This document shows, piece by piece, positions 10,501-18,014 of a stretch of 64,000 nucleotides of DNA. The translations under genes and the position numbers were made by a program. The stretch is from contig NZ_FONA01000004.1 of assembly GCF_900112795.1 (NCBI RefSeq), positions 124,001-188,000 of the forward strand, read 5' to 3'. This DNA is from Thermophagus xiamenensis (GTDB lineage: Bacteria; Bacteroidota; Bacteroidia; Bacteroidales; Marinilabiliaceae). Position 1 is the first letter of the stretch. Each line of letters begins with the position of its first letter. Below the pieces are notes generated by a model. The model had not been told where the DNA came from. It ran no database searches and worked only from the letters and a program-made list of their open reading frames with translations.

Positions 10501-10877
10501 AAGCCTGCATCCCGTGCAAAGGCACGTATTATTTGCTGAAAAAAACTATCAATAGTATTTACCGAAAACCTAGAAAAGTCATGCAATAATAACCTTAATA
10601 AAAGCTTAGCCCTTCCCCGGATCTGAGTTTCTGACAAACCTGTTTCGGACATCAACTCATCCATATAATCTGGTTTGCCGGTAGTCTTGTATCCCAGCTC
10701 ATGAATTTTTTTTAAAATGCGTTGGCGCATTTCGGTAGTGGCCTTATTAGTAAATGTTACAGCCAATATATGGGAGTAATTCGTTGGATCAGCGAATAGA
10801 AGGCGAATGTACTCACGCGTTAAAGTGTATGTTTTACCCGACCCTGCAGATGCTCGATAAATTTTTAAATGCGACAT
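7596..10877 (-). CDS. AddA/RecB-like UvrD-family helicase-nuclease
   Basis: A 1093-residue superfamily 1A helicase. Motifs in order are: Walker A ASAGSGKT (residues 9-16), motif Ia TFTNKAT, Walker B-like DEFQDTS, motif III VGDIKQSIYRWR, motif V MTIHKSKGLEFN and motif VI YVAFTRAR. A C-terminal PD-(D/E)XK nuclease of the RecB type ends in VDYK (about 1037-1040), followed by a QxxxY-like stretch. By family it should process double-strand DNA ends for RecA-dependent repair, as AddAB/RecBCD do. In many Bacteroidota an AddB-like nuclease gene is adjacent, but none is seen here. It converges on the AsmA-like gene with 3 bp between stops. Confidence 0.88.
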   Translation of the reverse strand: MSHLKIYRASAGSGKTYTLTREYIRLLFADPTNYSHILAVTFTNKATTEMRQRILKKIHELGYKTTGKPDYMDELMSETGLSETQIRGRAKLLLRLLLHDFSRFSVNTIDSFFQQIIRAFARDAGLQLGYKTELDHQSIMMQAIDRVVLEIDMKGHETLKRWLLDFAERKISEGKSWNINREISFLSEEIFKEAFQAVADSLSKKLADRRFMHDYRARLQHIIDDYEKHLQKFGAKGLQMIHDHHLNISKDFNYGSRSKILIFKKLAENKPFNEEHLNALYNDLSSWKRKNNPDHINNNIERLYHDGLNDLLGEIINFIKEKKADYFTAKVILKNFYALGIINDVNQKIQEISREQNVFLLASANHLLSRIIHEDEAPFIYERTGTKYFHYMIDEFQDTSALQYGNFKPLLIDCLSQDKFALLVGDIKQSIYRWRNSDWSLLADKVEQDFKTFGSEIKSLDTNWRSSTNVIAFNNHFFKHAAKTLQANILQKASNGIELEQSQLEIENRIIKAYQDVEQKTPLKNPSDNGHVSFSFLLAEKNDDFQSKAIKETVLHIFNLLNNGFSLSDICILVRKKSEGTAITKALLSGEYHPQNKPLPVISNETLQLSSSPAVLFIINHLKFIQNPDDKVLEAFIRLHWEKYQYQNENNWVNAADVFHDPDKSTMWENYLSELSKKQPFPLYDLADELVRLIPPIIREEQGIYIQTLLNRINQFSSHETSDLALFLEEWDKNICNESVTLPENQEAIRVMTIHKSKGLEFNAVIMPFCNWELDSAHQQNLLWCRPLKPPFNDLDLVPVNYEKNLIQSHFAKEYLQELTDQYIDNLNLLYVAFTRARQSLTAFCKRSPKIPSDLITVSDLLWFHFSKDNNRIDLPGLWDEENFQYTLGEPSTAYSQIEEDKKSEDLHRPFETCELKAVETYSFRDRISIHKESEDFFDDDTLEQSISFGKIMHHLFEMIKTHDDVENALKSLWFEGKIDENEFEIIYNQINEWLKHPKVKKWFDGSYKVLSEVSLLDNDVRRPDRVMLGQGEIIIVDYKFGKLDIKQHQTQVRQYMDSVKKMGHPNVKGYIWYVPYNDVVEVDADVVQGKLF

Positions 10878-11271
10878 ATTGATTAAAAGAGATTCTTTAT
10901 TTATTACGGTAAAAATAGAAAATTACTTCGTGATATTGCAATTGTGCTTTACCAATAGTTATGAAGACAGCTATAAAGATTTTTTGTACAAAATTTAATA
11001 ACTAAGTGGAAGGACGGAAATTAAAGTCACTTTTTAGTTTTTGGTCTATAGTCTCTGATAAAACCACCACTAACGAAAGTTTATTAATCATTAAAAATTT
11101 CTTCTTCCTCAGCACTATTTATCCATGATCTTGTAGTGGCAACCATTGTTGTTCATGCTCGTTTCATTAAAAAATATGTTGACGAAACTATAATGAATAC
11201 TAATTTTGCAGCATTATTTAGTTTGTTAAATTGTAAAGCCACAATAATTGTATAATCAAATCATTTGAATT
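10878..11271 (+). promoter_or_regulatory. Intergenic stretch with candidate promoter for the MBL-fold gene
   Basis: No coding frame is seen. A Bacteroidota-type promoter is visible: TTGAC at 11179-11183 and, 17 bp on, a -7 box TAATTTTG (11201-11208) matching TAnnTTTG, about 63 bp before the next start. The minus-strand promoter of the helicase gene must also lie here but I could not identify it. Confidence 0.5.
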
Positions 11272-12039
11272 TTGAAAATAACTTTTTTAGGAACAGGTAC
11301 TTCTATGGGTATTCCCATGATCGCTTGTCCGTGTGATGTATGTCATTCATCAGATCCCAGGGATAAACGAAAGCGATCTTCAGTGAAGGTAGAGATTGAT
11401 GGGCATATTTTGGTTATAGATTCCGGCCCTGATTTTCGTCAGCAAATGTTGGATTCCCATACGAAGTCTCTTGACGCCATTTTATATACTCACGAACATA
11501 AGGACCACACAGCCGGGTTGGATGATGTTAGGGCTTTCAATTGGATCAATAACCAACCAACAAATTTATTCGCTGAAAAACGTACTTTGGAAGCCTTAAA
11601 AAAGGAATTTTCTTATGCTTTTGAAGAAAAGAAATATCCTGGCGTGCCTGAATTGATTTTAAATGAAATTCAAGAAAATAAGGTCTTTTCAGTCTTTGGG
11701 ATTAAGGTAATACCAATTAGGGTTTATCATTATAGAATGCCCATTTTGGGCTTCCGAATAGGTAATTTTGGTTATGTTACAGATGCCAGCCTTATTCCTG
11801 AGGAGAGCATGGAACAGTTGCTAGGGTGTGAGGTTTTGGTTATTAATGCATTAAGAATTCAAAAACATATTTCTCATTTTAATCTGGAGCAAGCTGTCGA
11901 TATAATTGAAAAACTACAACCTCGAAAAGCTTATCTAACACATATTAGCCACCATTTAGGATTTCACAACCAGGTATCGAAAATTCTTCCTCAAAATATT
12001 GCCTTAGCCTACGATGGGCTCGAAATCAAAGTATTTTAA
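11272..12039 (+). CDS. MBL-fold hydrolase, PhnP-like (predicted cyclic phosphodiesterase)
   Basis: A 255-residue metallo-beta-lactamase-fold protein. The metal motif THEHKDH sits at residues 73-79, and an N-terminal CPCDVC cluster (cysteines 19, 21, 24) resembles the extra zinc site of PhnP. In characterised relatives PhnP opens 5-phospho-ribosyl 1,2-cyclic phosphate. Relatives outside phosphonate operons are usually annotated only as MBL-fold metallohydrolases, and there are no phn genes nearby, so the substrate here is open. The start is a TTG codon: no in-frame ATG lies before the conserved MKITFLGTGTS opening. A -7 promoter box lies 63 bp upstream. Confidence 0.8.
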   Translation: MKITFLGTGTSMGIPMIACPCDVCHSSDPRDKRKRSSVKVEIDGHILVIDSGPDFRQQMLDSHTKSLDAILYTHEHKDHTAGLDDVRAFNWINNQPTNLFAEKRTLEALKKEFSYAFEEKKYPGVPELILNEIQENKVFSVFGIKVIPIRVYHYRMPILGFRIGNFGYVTDASLIPEESMEQLLGCEVLVINALRIQKHISHFNLEQAVDIIEKLQPRKAYLTHISHHLGFHNQVSKILPQNIALAYDGLEIKVF

Positions 12040-12544
12040 GTTAGTATTTATTGCAACTATAAATAATTTATGTTAACCCTTAAACACCTATTGATCAGCA
12101 TTTTTTTGTTGGTAAAGGTCCAGTTTTTTTAAGAATCTCTTATCCAAAGATGAAATTGTTAAAACAATCTTTCTTTTGTCCTCGTGCTTTTTTTCAATCA
12201 ACCTGGTGTATGGTGTATATAAAATTAATGCAACCAATTTTTACTTTTCTGATTCTAATTTGACAAAGTTCATAACGGAGCCTGAAGGTTTGGTATGAAC
12301 GTAATCCAAAGGAAACACCTATCAATCCGCTAATAATGAAATTGATATGTTCTTCTTCGTTAAGAACCTATCTATTCTATGGAATATGAAGTAACATTAA
12401 ATCCACTAAAGACGTTTCAATTAATAAATAAACAAGATGATCCTGTAATAAAATGAAGAAAATTGTGATTAAAAATTTTTTAATTGTAATTTGGCTGCGT
12501 AATTTTGCGAGTTGAACAACCATTTATTGTGTATTTCAATTGTT
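12040..12544 (+). promoter_or_regulatory. Intergenic stretch with candidate asnA promoter
   Basis: About 500 bp without a convincing gene. A TAATTTTG -7 box at 12500-12507 lies 37 bp before the asnA ATG, with no clear TTTG at the expected -33 distance. I see no repeat or stable hairpin in the rest. Confidence 0.45.
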
Positions 12545-13585
12545 ATGATAAATAATCTTGTAATTCCTAAAGGATATCGACCATTGCTGGATTTAAAGCA
12601 AACCGAACATGCTATTACCGTAATTAAAGATTCATTTCAAGCAGGGCTATCATCCGAATTGCGTCTTAGAAGGGTTACAGCACCTTTGTTTGTGTTAAAG
12701 GGCACAGGGATCAATGATGATTTAAATGGAACAGAAAGGCCTGTAACTTTCCCGGTCAAAGATTTAGGTGACCAGGAAGCAGAAATAGTTCATAGCCTGG
12801 CCAAATGGAAAAGAATGGTTCTTACTGATTACGATATAGAACCAGGTTATGGTATATATACGGATATGAATGCCATTCGTCCTGATGAAATTTTAGATAA
12901 TACTCATTCCATTTACGTTGATCAGTGGGACTGGGAACGATCTATAACTGAAGAAGATAGGAATTTAAAGTTTCTAAAAAAGATAGTGAAAAGGATTTAT
13001 GAGGTATTAAAACGAACCGAATTTATCCTTTATGAAAAATATCCTCAACTAACTCCATTATTACCGTCTCAAATTCACTTTATTCATAGCGAGGAATTGC
13101 TGCAGCGTTATCCGCAATTATCACCTAAAGAAAGGGAAGACTTAATATGCAAAGAGTATGGTGCAGTTTTTTTGATTGGAATTGGAGGGGCGCTATCCAA
13201 TGGTGAGCCACATGACGGCAGAGCACCAGATTATGATGACTGGAGTACAATTTCTGAAGCAGGGCTACCTGGTTTAAATGGAGATATTTTGCTATGGAAT
13301 CCTGTTCTGGAAAGAGCCTTTGAAATATCTTCAATGGGTATCAGAGTAGATGCAGAGGCCTTAATGCGACAATTAAAGATTAAAAATTGTTTACACCGAA
13401 AGGAATTGCTTTTTCATCGTCGTCTTCTTAATGGTGAATTTCCATTAAGTATAGGAGGAGGGATTGGTCAATCACGTTTATGCATGTATTTTCTTCGAAA
13501 AGCGCATATTGGGGAAATTCAGGCCAGTATCTGGTCTGATGAAATGAGACGTATTTGCAGTGAAAACAATATTCCACTAGTTTAA
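12545..13585 (+). CDS. asnA: Aspartate--ammonia ligase (asparagine synthetase A)
   Basis: A 346-residue class II aminoacyl-tRNA-synthetase-like enzyme that makes asparagine from aspartate, ammonia and ATP, releasing AMP. Conserved blocks readily recognised from E. coli AsnA include HSLAKWKR, IYVDQWDWE, QIHFIHSEELL, RAPDYDDWST, NGDILLWNPVLE and GGGIGQSRL. The frame is open further upstream to a TTG, but the ATG at 12545 is preferred because homologues begin at this point and it follows the promoter box. It precedes the homoserine-kinase candidate and thrC, so three aspartate-derived amino-acid genes stand together. Confidence 0.95.
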   Translation: MINNLVIPKGYRPLLDLKQTEHAITVIKDSFQAGLSSELRLRRVTAPLFVLKGTGINDDLNGTERPVTFPVKDLGDQEAEIVHSLAKWKRMVLTDYDIEPGYGIYTDMNAIRPDEILDNTHSIYVDQWDWERSITEEDRNLKFLKKIVKRIYEVLKRTEFILYEKYPQLTPLLPSQIHFIHSEELLQRYPQLSPKEREDLICKEYGAVFLIGIGGALSNGEPHDGRAPDYDDWSTISEAGLPGLNGDILLWNPVLERAFEISSMGIRVDAEALMRQLKIKNCLHRKELLFHRRLLNGEFPLSIGGGIGQSRLCMYFLRKAHIGEIQASIWSDEMRRICSENNIPLV

Positions 13586-13734
13586 TTAATTCATAATTTA
13601 ATTGGATATTAATTTTTTACTTTATCTTGTTTTCAATTTTACTGATAGAGAGATAACCCAGAACTATTAGATATATATTGAATTATAAGATATAGTGGAG
13701 ATTATAGCATAAAATTATCTATAATTAAAATAAC

Positions 13735-14937
13735 ATGAAATATCTCGTTATTTTAGCCGATGGGATGGCTGATTTACCAATTCCGGAATGGAATAATAAA
13801 ACCCCCTTGATGGTAGCCAATAAACCGGTTATGGATCATTTATGTGCTCAAGCCCAAACTGGTTTGCTACAATCGGTACCCGAGGGGATGCACCCGGGGA
13901 GTGAAATTGCAAATATGAATATTCTTGGGTTTGACCCTAAACAATATTTTCCGGGAAGAGGAGTCCTGGAGGCTGCTGCTTTAAATATTCCTATCAAACC
14001 GGACGATTTAGTTTTTCGCTGTAATCTTGTTACGGTAGAAAATGACAGGCTTATCAATCATTCGGCCGGGCATATATCAAATGAAGAAGCCGGTGAATTA
14101 ATTAAGTTTTTAAATGCTTCCCTAAAAAATGAGGGGGTTAGATTTTATCAAGGGGTTAGCTACCGAAATTTAATGATGCTTGAAAATGGGAGGAACAACA
14201 TAGTTTGTCATCCCCCTCACGACCATCCGGGTGAAAAAATGGACACTATATTGCCCCACGGGAACGATGGAGACAATCAAACTTCTAAAGTATTAACATC
14301 ATTAATTAAAAGGTCTATTCAGTTATTAGATGCACATCCTGTAAACCAAAAGAGGCGAGATAGAGGGCTATCACCTGCTAATGCCATTTGGCCATGGTCG
14401 CCGGGAAAACCGGGTGGCTTCCCTTCGTTTCAAGAAAGATGGGGCATTGAATCCGGTGCGGTTATATCTGCGGTTGATTTAATACATGGAATTGGAAGTT
14501 TGGCCGGATTGGAAAATATTTATGTTGAAGGAGCAACAGGTTTATTCGATACCAATTATGAAGGGAAAGCTGCTGCTGCGTTAACTGCATTAAAAAAATC
14601 AGATTTCGTTTTTTTACACGTAGAAGCTGCTGACGAAGCCGGACATGAAGGAGATAAAGAATTGAAAAAGAAGGTCGTTGAGGACTTTGATAGCAGATTG
14701 TTAAAGCCTTTATGGGATGGCATTCAAAAAATGGATGAAGAAGTAACTTTGGCATTATTACCAGATCATCCAACCCCATGTGCTTTGCGTACCCATACTG
14801 CTGACCCGGTACCTTTTCTTCTTATAAAACCCGGAGAAACACCGGATGAAGTTAAATCTTTTGATGAATTTTCGGTACGAAATGGCGTATTAGGTTTACT
14901 TAAGAATGGTGAACTGCTTCAAAAAATATTTTCATAA
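13735..14937 (+). CDS. ApgM-like phosphomutase family protein, proposed homoserine kinase
   Basis: A 400-residue member of the archaeal-type cofactor-independent phosphoglycerate mutase family. It opens with the metal-binding LVILADGMADLP, has the PGSEIANMNILG block, and carries metal-ligand motifs near the C-terminus (HVEAADEAGHEGD and LPDHPTPC). A subgroup of this family in Bacteroidota and other bacteria that lack ThrB is annotated as a proposed homoserine kinase because it sits with threonine genes. Here it lies 62 bp before thrC. No GHMP-type thrB is in the window. The alternative is a true 2,3-bisphosphoglycerate-independent mutase. Family membership is secure; the kinase role is inferred from context. 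Confidence 0.8.
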   Translation: MKYLVILADGMADLPIPEWNNKTPLMVANKPVMDHLCAQAQTGLLQSVPEGMHPGSEIANMNILGFDPKQYFPGRGVLEAAALNIPIKPDDLVFRCNLVTVENDRLINHSAGHISNEEAGELIKFLNASLKNEGVRFYQGVSYRNLMMLENGRNNIVCHPPHDHPGEKMDTILPHGNDGDNQTSKVLTSLIKRSIQLLDAHPVNQKRRDRGLSPANAIWPWSPGKPGGFPSFQERWGIESGAVISAVDLIHGIGSLAGLENIYVEGATGLFDTNYEGKAAAALTALKKSDFVFLHVEAADEAGHEGDKELKKKVVEDFDSRLLKPLWDGIQKMDEEVTLALLPDHPTPCALRTHTADPVPFLLIKPGETPDEVKSFDEFSVRNGVLGLLKNGELLQKIFS

Positions 14938-14999
14938 GAATTGATTGTAGTTGATTAGAAAACAACTATAGATTCCAGTTAAATTTAATACTAAATTGC

Positions 15000-16301
15000 A
15001 TGAAATATATAAGCCTGGGAAAAGACAAACAAATTGTTACACTATCGGAAGGCATCTTTAAAGGTTTAGCAGATGACGGAAGTCTTTTTATGCCTGAAGA
15101 AATTCCTATTCTAGACCCTTCCTTTTATAATCGATTTACAGATTTGTCGCTGCAGGAAATAGCCTATAATGTATTGTTGCCGTATGTTGAAGATGAGTTG
15201 AATGGGGATGCTTTAAAGAAAATAGTTCAAGAAACCTTTTCATTTCCCATTCCATTGGAAAATATTTGTGGACCAATTTATTCATTAGAGTTATTTCATG
15301 GTCCGACCCAAGCTTTTAAAGATGTTGGTGCGCGTTTTCTATCGCGACTAATGAGTCATCTTCATCCGGTAAAAAAACGGAAAATGGTTGTTTTAACGGC
15401 TACTTCCGGCGATACCGGTGGGGCAGTGGCACATGGTTTTTATAAAGTACCGGGTATTGAAGTGGTCATTTTATATCCTAAAGGGAAAATAAGTCCGTAT
15501 CAGGAAAATCAGATGACAAGTCTTGGGCATAATATTCATGCTATAGCTGTAGAAGGGGTTTTTGATGACTGTCAGAATTTGGTAAAACGCGCTTTTAATG
15601 ATGGGGAATTGCGCAAGGAGGTAATGATTACTTCTGCAAATTCGATTAATCTTGGTCGGTTGCTACCTCAAATGGTTTATTATTTTTGGGGTGTTGCGGC
15701 TCTTAGAAAAAAAATGCCCGGCATTAATCCGGTAATATGTGTCCCAAGTGGTAATTTTGGCAATATTACAGCAGCAGTAATGGCTTTTAGGATGGGATTG
15801 CCGGTGAAACGTTTTGTAGCAGCCACTAATGTTAATGATGTGGTTCCGAGATATTTGAACGATGGTATTTATGACCCTCGTCAAACAATTGAAACTTATG
15901 CTAATGCCATGGACGTGGGAAATCCTAATAATTTTCCCAGATTATTTCATTTGTTTAACAAGGATTTAGATAAACTTCGGCAAATATTTTCGGCTATTTC
16001 GATTACTGATAAACAAATACTTGAAACAATTCAGTCCGTAAAGCAACAATACGATTATTTGCTTGATCCCCATTCATCTACAGGGTTTCTTTGTTTAAAC
16101 CAATCGTTACATGATGATGAAAAGGGCTTTTTTATTTCTACGGCACATCCGGTAAAATTTGTAGAAATTATTGAAAAAGTGCTTCCTCAAGAATCTGAAC
16201 GATTAATAAAAGAATTTGGAGCGGATAAAGTTCCAAATAACATATTGAAAAGTATGCCTGTTTCATATAATGTACTAAAAGAGAAATTATTAGAAGTGTA
16301 A
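15000..16301 (+). CDS. thrC: Threonine synthase
   Basis: A 433-residue PLP-dependent fold-type II enzyme converting O-phosphohomoserine to threonine. The PLP lysine is K107 in HGPTQAFKDVGARF. TSGDTGGAVAHGF and PSGNFGNITA form the phosphate and cofactor loops, and HSSTGFL lies near the C-terminus. Length and motif order fit the long E. coli-type ThrC. It is downstream of the proposed homoserine kinase, which would supply its substrate. Probable single transcript with that gene. Confidence 0.95.
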   Translation: MKYISLGKDKQIVTLSEGIFKGLADDGSLFMPEEIPILDPSFYNRFTDLSLQEIAYNVLLPYVEDELNGDALKKIVQETFSFPIPLENICGPIYSLELFHGPTQAFKDVGARFLSRLMSHLHPVKKRKMVVLTATSGDTGGAVAHGFYKVPGIEVVILYPKGKISPYQENQMTSLGHNIHAIAVEGVFDDCQNLVKRAFNDGELRKEVMITSANSINLGRLLPQMVYYFWGVAALRKKMPGINPVICVPSGNFGNITAAVMAFRMGLPVKRFVAATNVNDVVPRYLNDGIYDPRQTIETYANAMDVGNPNNFPRLFHLFNKDLDKLRQIFSAISITDKQILETIQSVKQQYDYLLDPHSSTGFLCLNQSLHDDEKGFFISTAHPVKFVEIIEKVLPQESERLIKEFGADKVPNNILKSMPVSYNVLKEKLLEV

Positions 16302-16434
16302 TAAAAATTAAAATATCACAATTTTTAAGGTTTGGCTTATTTTTTGTTTCTTAATTTTTTTAAAAAGGCTATTTTTATGGCCTCGAAAAGTAATATTGAA
16401 AACAAAAATAAAAACATTAAAATTTAATTGGATT

Positions 16435-17079
16435 ATGAAGCATTTGTTATCACTTAGCATTGTGTTGTTTGTATGTGTAGGAAGCATTATAGCACAGGAA
16501 AAAACCGCAGCAGAATTTAAAAATGAGGGCAATGATGCACTTAGGAATAAAGATTATAAGTCTGCCTTGGAATTGTACGAGAAAGCTCTGGCCAATTGGG
16601 GTGATGAAGAGCCTGTAGATGATGCGATGATTTATAATATGGCTACCTGCGCCCGAAGAATAGAAAATTATGACAAAGCTATAAAATATTATACGATGTG
16701 TGAAGAAAAGGGATTTAGAGGGGATATTGCATCATATTACATTGCTTATAGCTATAAAAAGCAAGATAAAGAAGAAGATATGGAAAAGGTGCTTGTTAAA
16801 GCCATTGATAAATATAAAACCAGCAAATATCTTGGGCATATGAAAAAAATGCTGGTAACTTATTATTTGAAAAAAGGCGCCGAACCATTTAATGAAGCTT
16901 CGCAAATATTAGCATCAGCTCAAAATGCAGATCCTTCTCAATATGACGAAATAAAGAAAAGGGCTAATGAATCTTTTGCAAAAGCTAAACCTTGGTTTGA
17001 AAAAGTATTAAAATATGACCCCAATAATTCAAGTGCTAAAGAATCACTAAAAGAGGTTGAAAGTAGATTAAATGAGTAA
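16435..17079 (+). CDS. Secreted TPR-repeat protein
   Basis: A 214-residue protein with a signal peptide (about residues 1-20, ending near IIAQ). Two to three TPR-like helical pairs follow: ALRNKDYKSALELYEKAL and NYDKAIKYYTMCEEKG are clear. The frame extends upstream to a TTG, but the ATG at 16435 begins a normal signal sequence and is preferred. TPR proteins scaffold protein-protein contacts; no specific partner is suggested. A second TPR protein of similar style lies downstream of gyrA (23775). A good terminator follows at 17168. Confidence 0.75.
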   Translation: MKHLLSLSIVLFVCVGSIIAQEKTAAEFKNEGNDALRNKDYKSALELYEKALANWGDEEPVDDAMIYNMATCARRIENYDKAIKYYTMCEEKGFRGDIASYYIAYSYKKQDKEEDMEKVLVKAIDKYKTSKYLGHMKKMLVTYYLKKGAEPFNEASQILASAQNADPSQYDEIKKRANESFAKAKPWFEKVLKYDPNNSSAKESLKEVESRLNE

Positions 17080-17167
17080 ATAAGAAATAATTAACTGTTG
17101 TTTTGGTTACCTTAAAAGGTAATTGAAAAGTTTACAATAAAAAGGCTTATAAATTTTCATTGAAAGG

Positions 17168-17195
17168 GGCTGTCCAAATAGGGCAGCCTTTTCTT
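17168..17195 (+). terminator. Rho-independent terminator after the TPR gene
   Basis: GGCTGTCC (17168-17175) pairs with GGGCAGCC (17181-17188) across a five-base loop with one G-T pair, followed by TTTTCTT. It lies 88 bp after the TPR stop. Confidence 0.75.
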
Positions 17196-17543
17196 ATGCT
17201 ACCAAATTAAAAAGTGGATATGATTTCGAATGTATCCTTTCAAAAAACTTCAATGCCAAAGCCAATGTGAAAGGAAAAAGTTTCGGGGTAAATTAAAATC
17301 CTAATTTTATACAGAAGACAAATAATCAACTATTTCCTCTTTACAATTCGAGATGATTTTTTCAGGGTTAATCCGAAAATAAAACTAGCTTGTATGGCAA
17401 GAAGGTATACTGCAAGTAGAACAGAGATAAAGTTAAACTATGCATATTACATTCCACCAATTATTTAGCAATACGTTTATGCGAATAAAAGAATGATGAT
17501 TCGAGAATATTTTATATAACTCTAATTAAACCCATGTGAAAGA
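17196..17543. other. Non-coding stretch with a possible decayed gene end
   Basis: No full gene. On the minus strand, positions 17434 down to 17330 read as 34 codons ending in a stop. A hydrophobic helix (LLAVYLLAIQASFIFGLTL) is followed by a Lys/Arg-rich tail, the look of a membrane protein C-terminus. Stops lie just upstream in that frame, so if it is real it is a remnant. Confidence 0.3.
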
Positions 17544-17702
17544 TTAATCCTTTAGAGGATATGATATTGATAATTCTGTATGCAAGCACTTAATCCTTTA
17601 GAGGATATGATATTAATAATTCTGTATGCAAGAACTTAATCCTTTAGAGGATATGGCATTGATAATTCTGTATGTATGAACTTAATCCTTTAGAGGATAT
17701 GA
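17544..17702. repeat. 46-bp tandem repeat, about 3.5 units, each with a small hairpin
   Basis: Units begin at 17544, 17590, 17636 and 17682 at exactly 46-bp steps; the last is cut after ~21 bp. Each carries ATCCT-TTAG-AGGAT, a perfect 5-bp stem with a four-base loop. The rest of the unit is also near-identical between copies, so this is a tandem repeat and not a CRISPR with varied spacers. It lies between the convergent TPR and clpC genes. Confidence 0.9.
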
Positions 17703-17966
17703 ATCCAATGATAGTTAAAAAAGAGACTTAATTTAGTAGAATTGTAGAGTTTGTAACCTAACCTTTGCTTAATTGCAAATAAGTTAAATGGAGAGTTGAA
17801 AAACTTAAAAGAGATTGAATATCCAATAAATTCTCAAAACTCCTTATATTGAAATTATACCATTTATTCATTGTATTTACTGATGCAAGATAAAAACTTG
17901 GTGCTAATGTCCAAATTTTAGGAATTCACGCAAAAAATATTATGATTTAATTGTATTGAAAAAATT

Positions 17967-18000
17967 CGGGCTGTCCTTTATTTTCTGGACAGCCCGCATT
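17967..18000 (-). terminator. Rho-independent terminator of clpC
   Basis: CGGGCTGTCC (17967-17976) and GGACAGCCCG (17987-17996) form a perfect 10-bp stem with a 10-base loop. Read on the minus strand it is followed by AATTTTTTC. It lies 19 bp beyond the clpC stop. Confidence 0.85.
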
Positions 18001-18014
18001 TATTAAGTAGTTGG

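Noticed and set aside
12512-12544. Upstream TTG start for asnA
   Set aside because: It would add 11 residues absent from known AsnA proteins and starts only a few bases from the -7 box; ATG 12545 is preferred.
17544-17702. Possible CRISPR array
   Set aside because: The segments between the hairpins are themselves near-identical between units, so there are no spacers; no cas genes are in the window.
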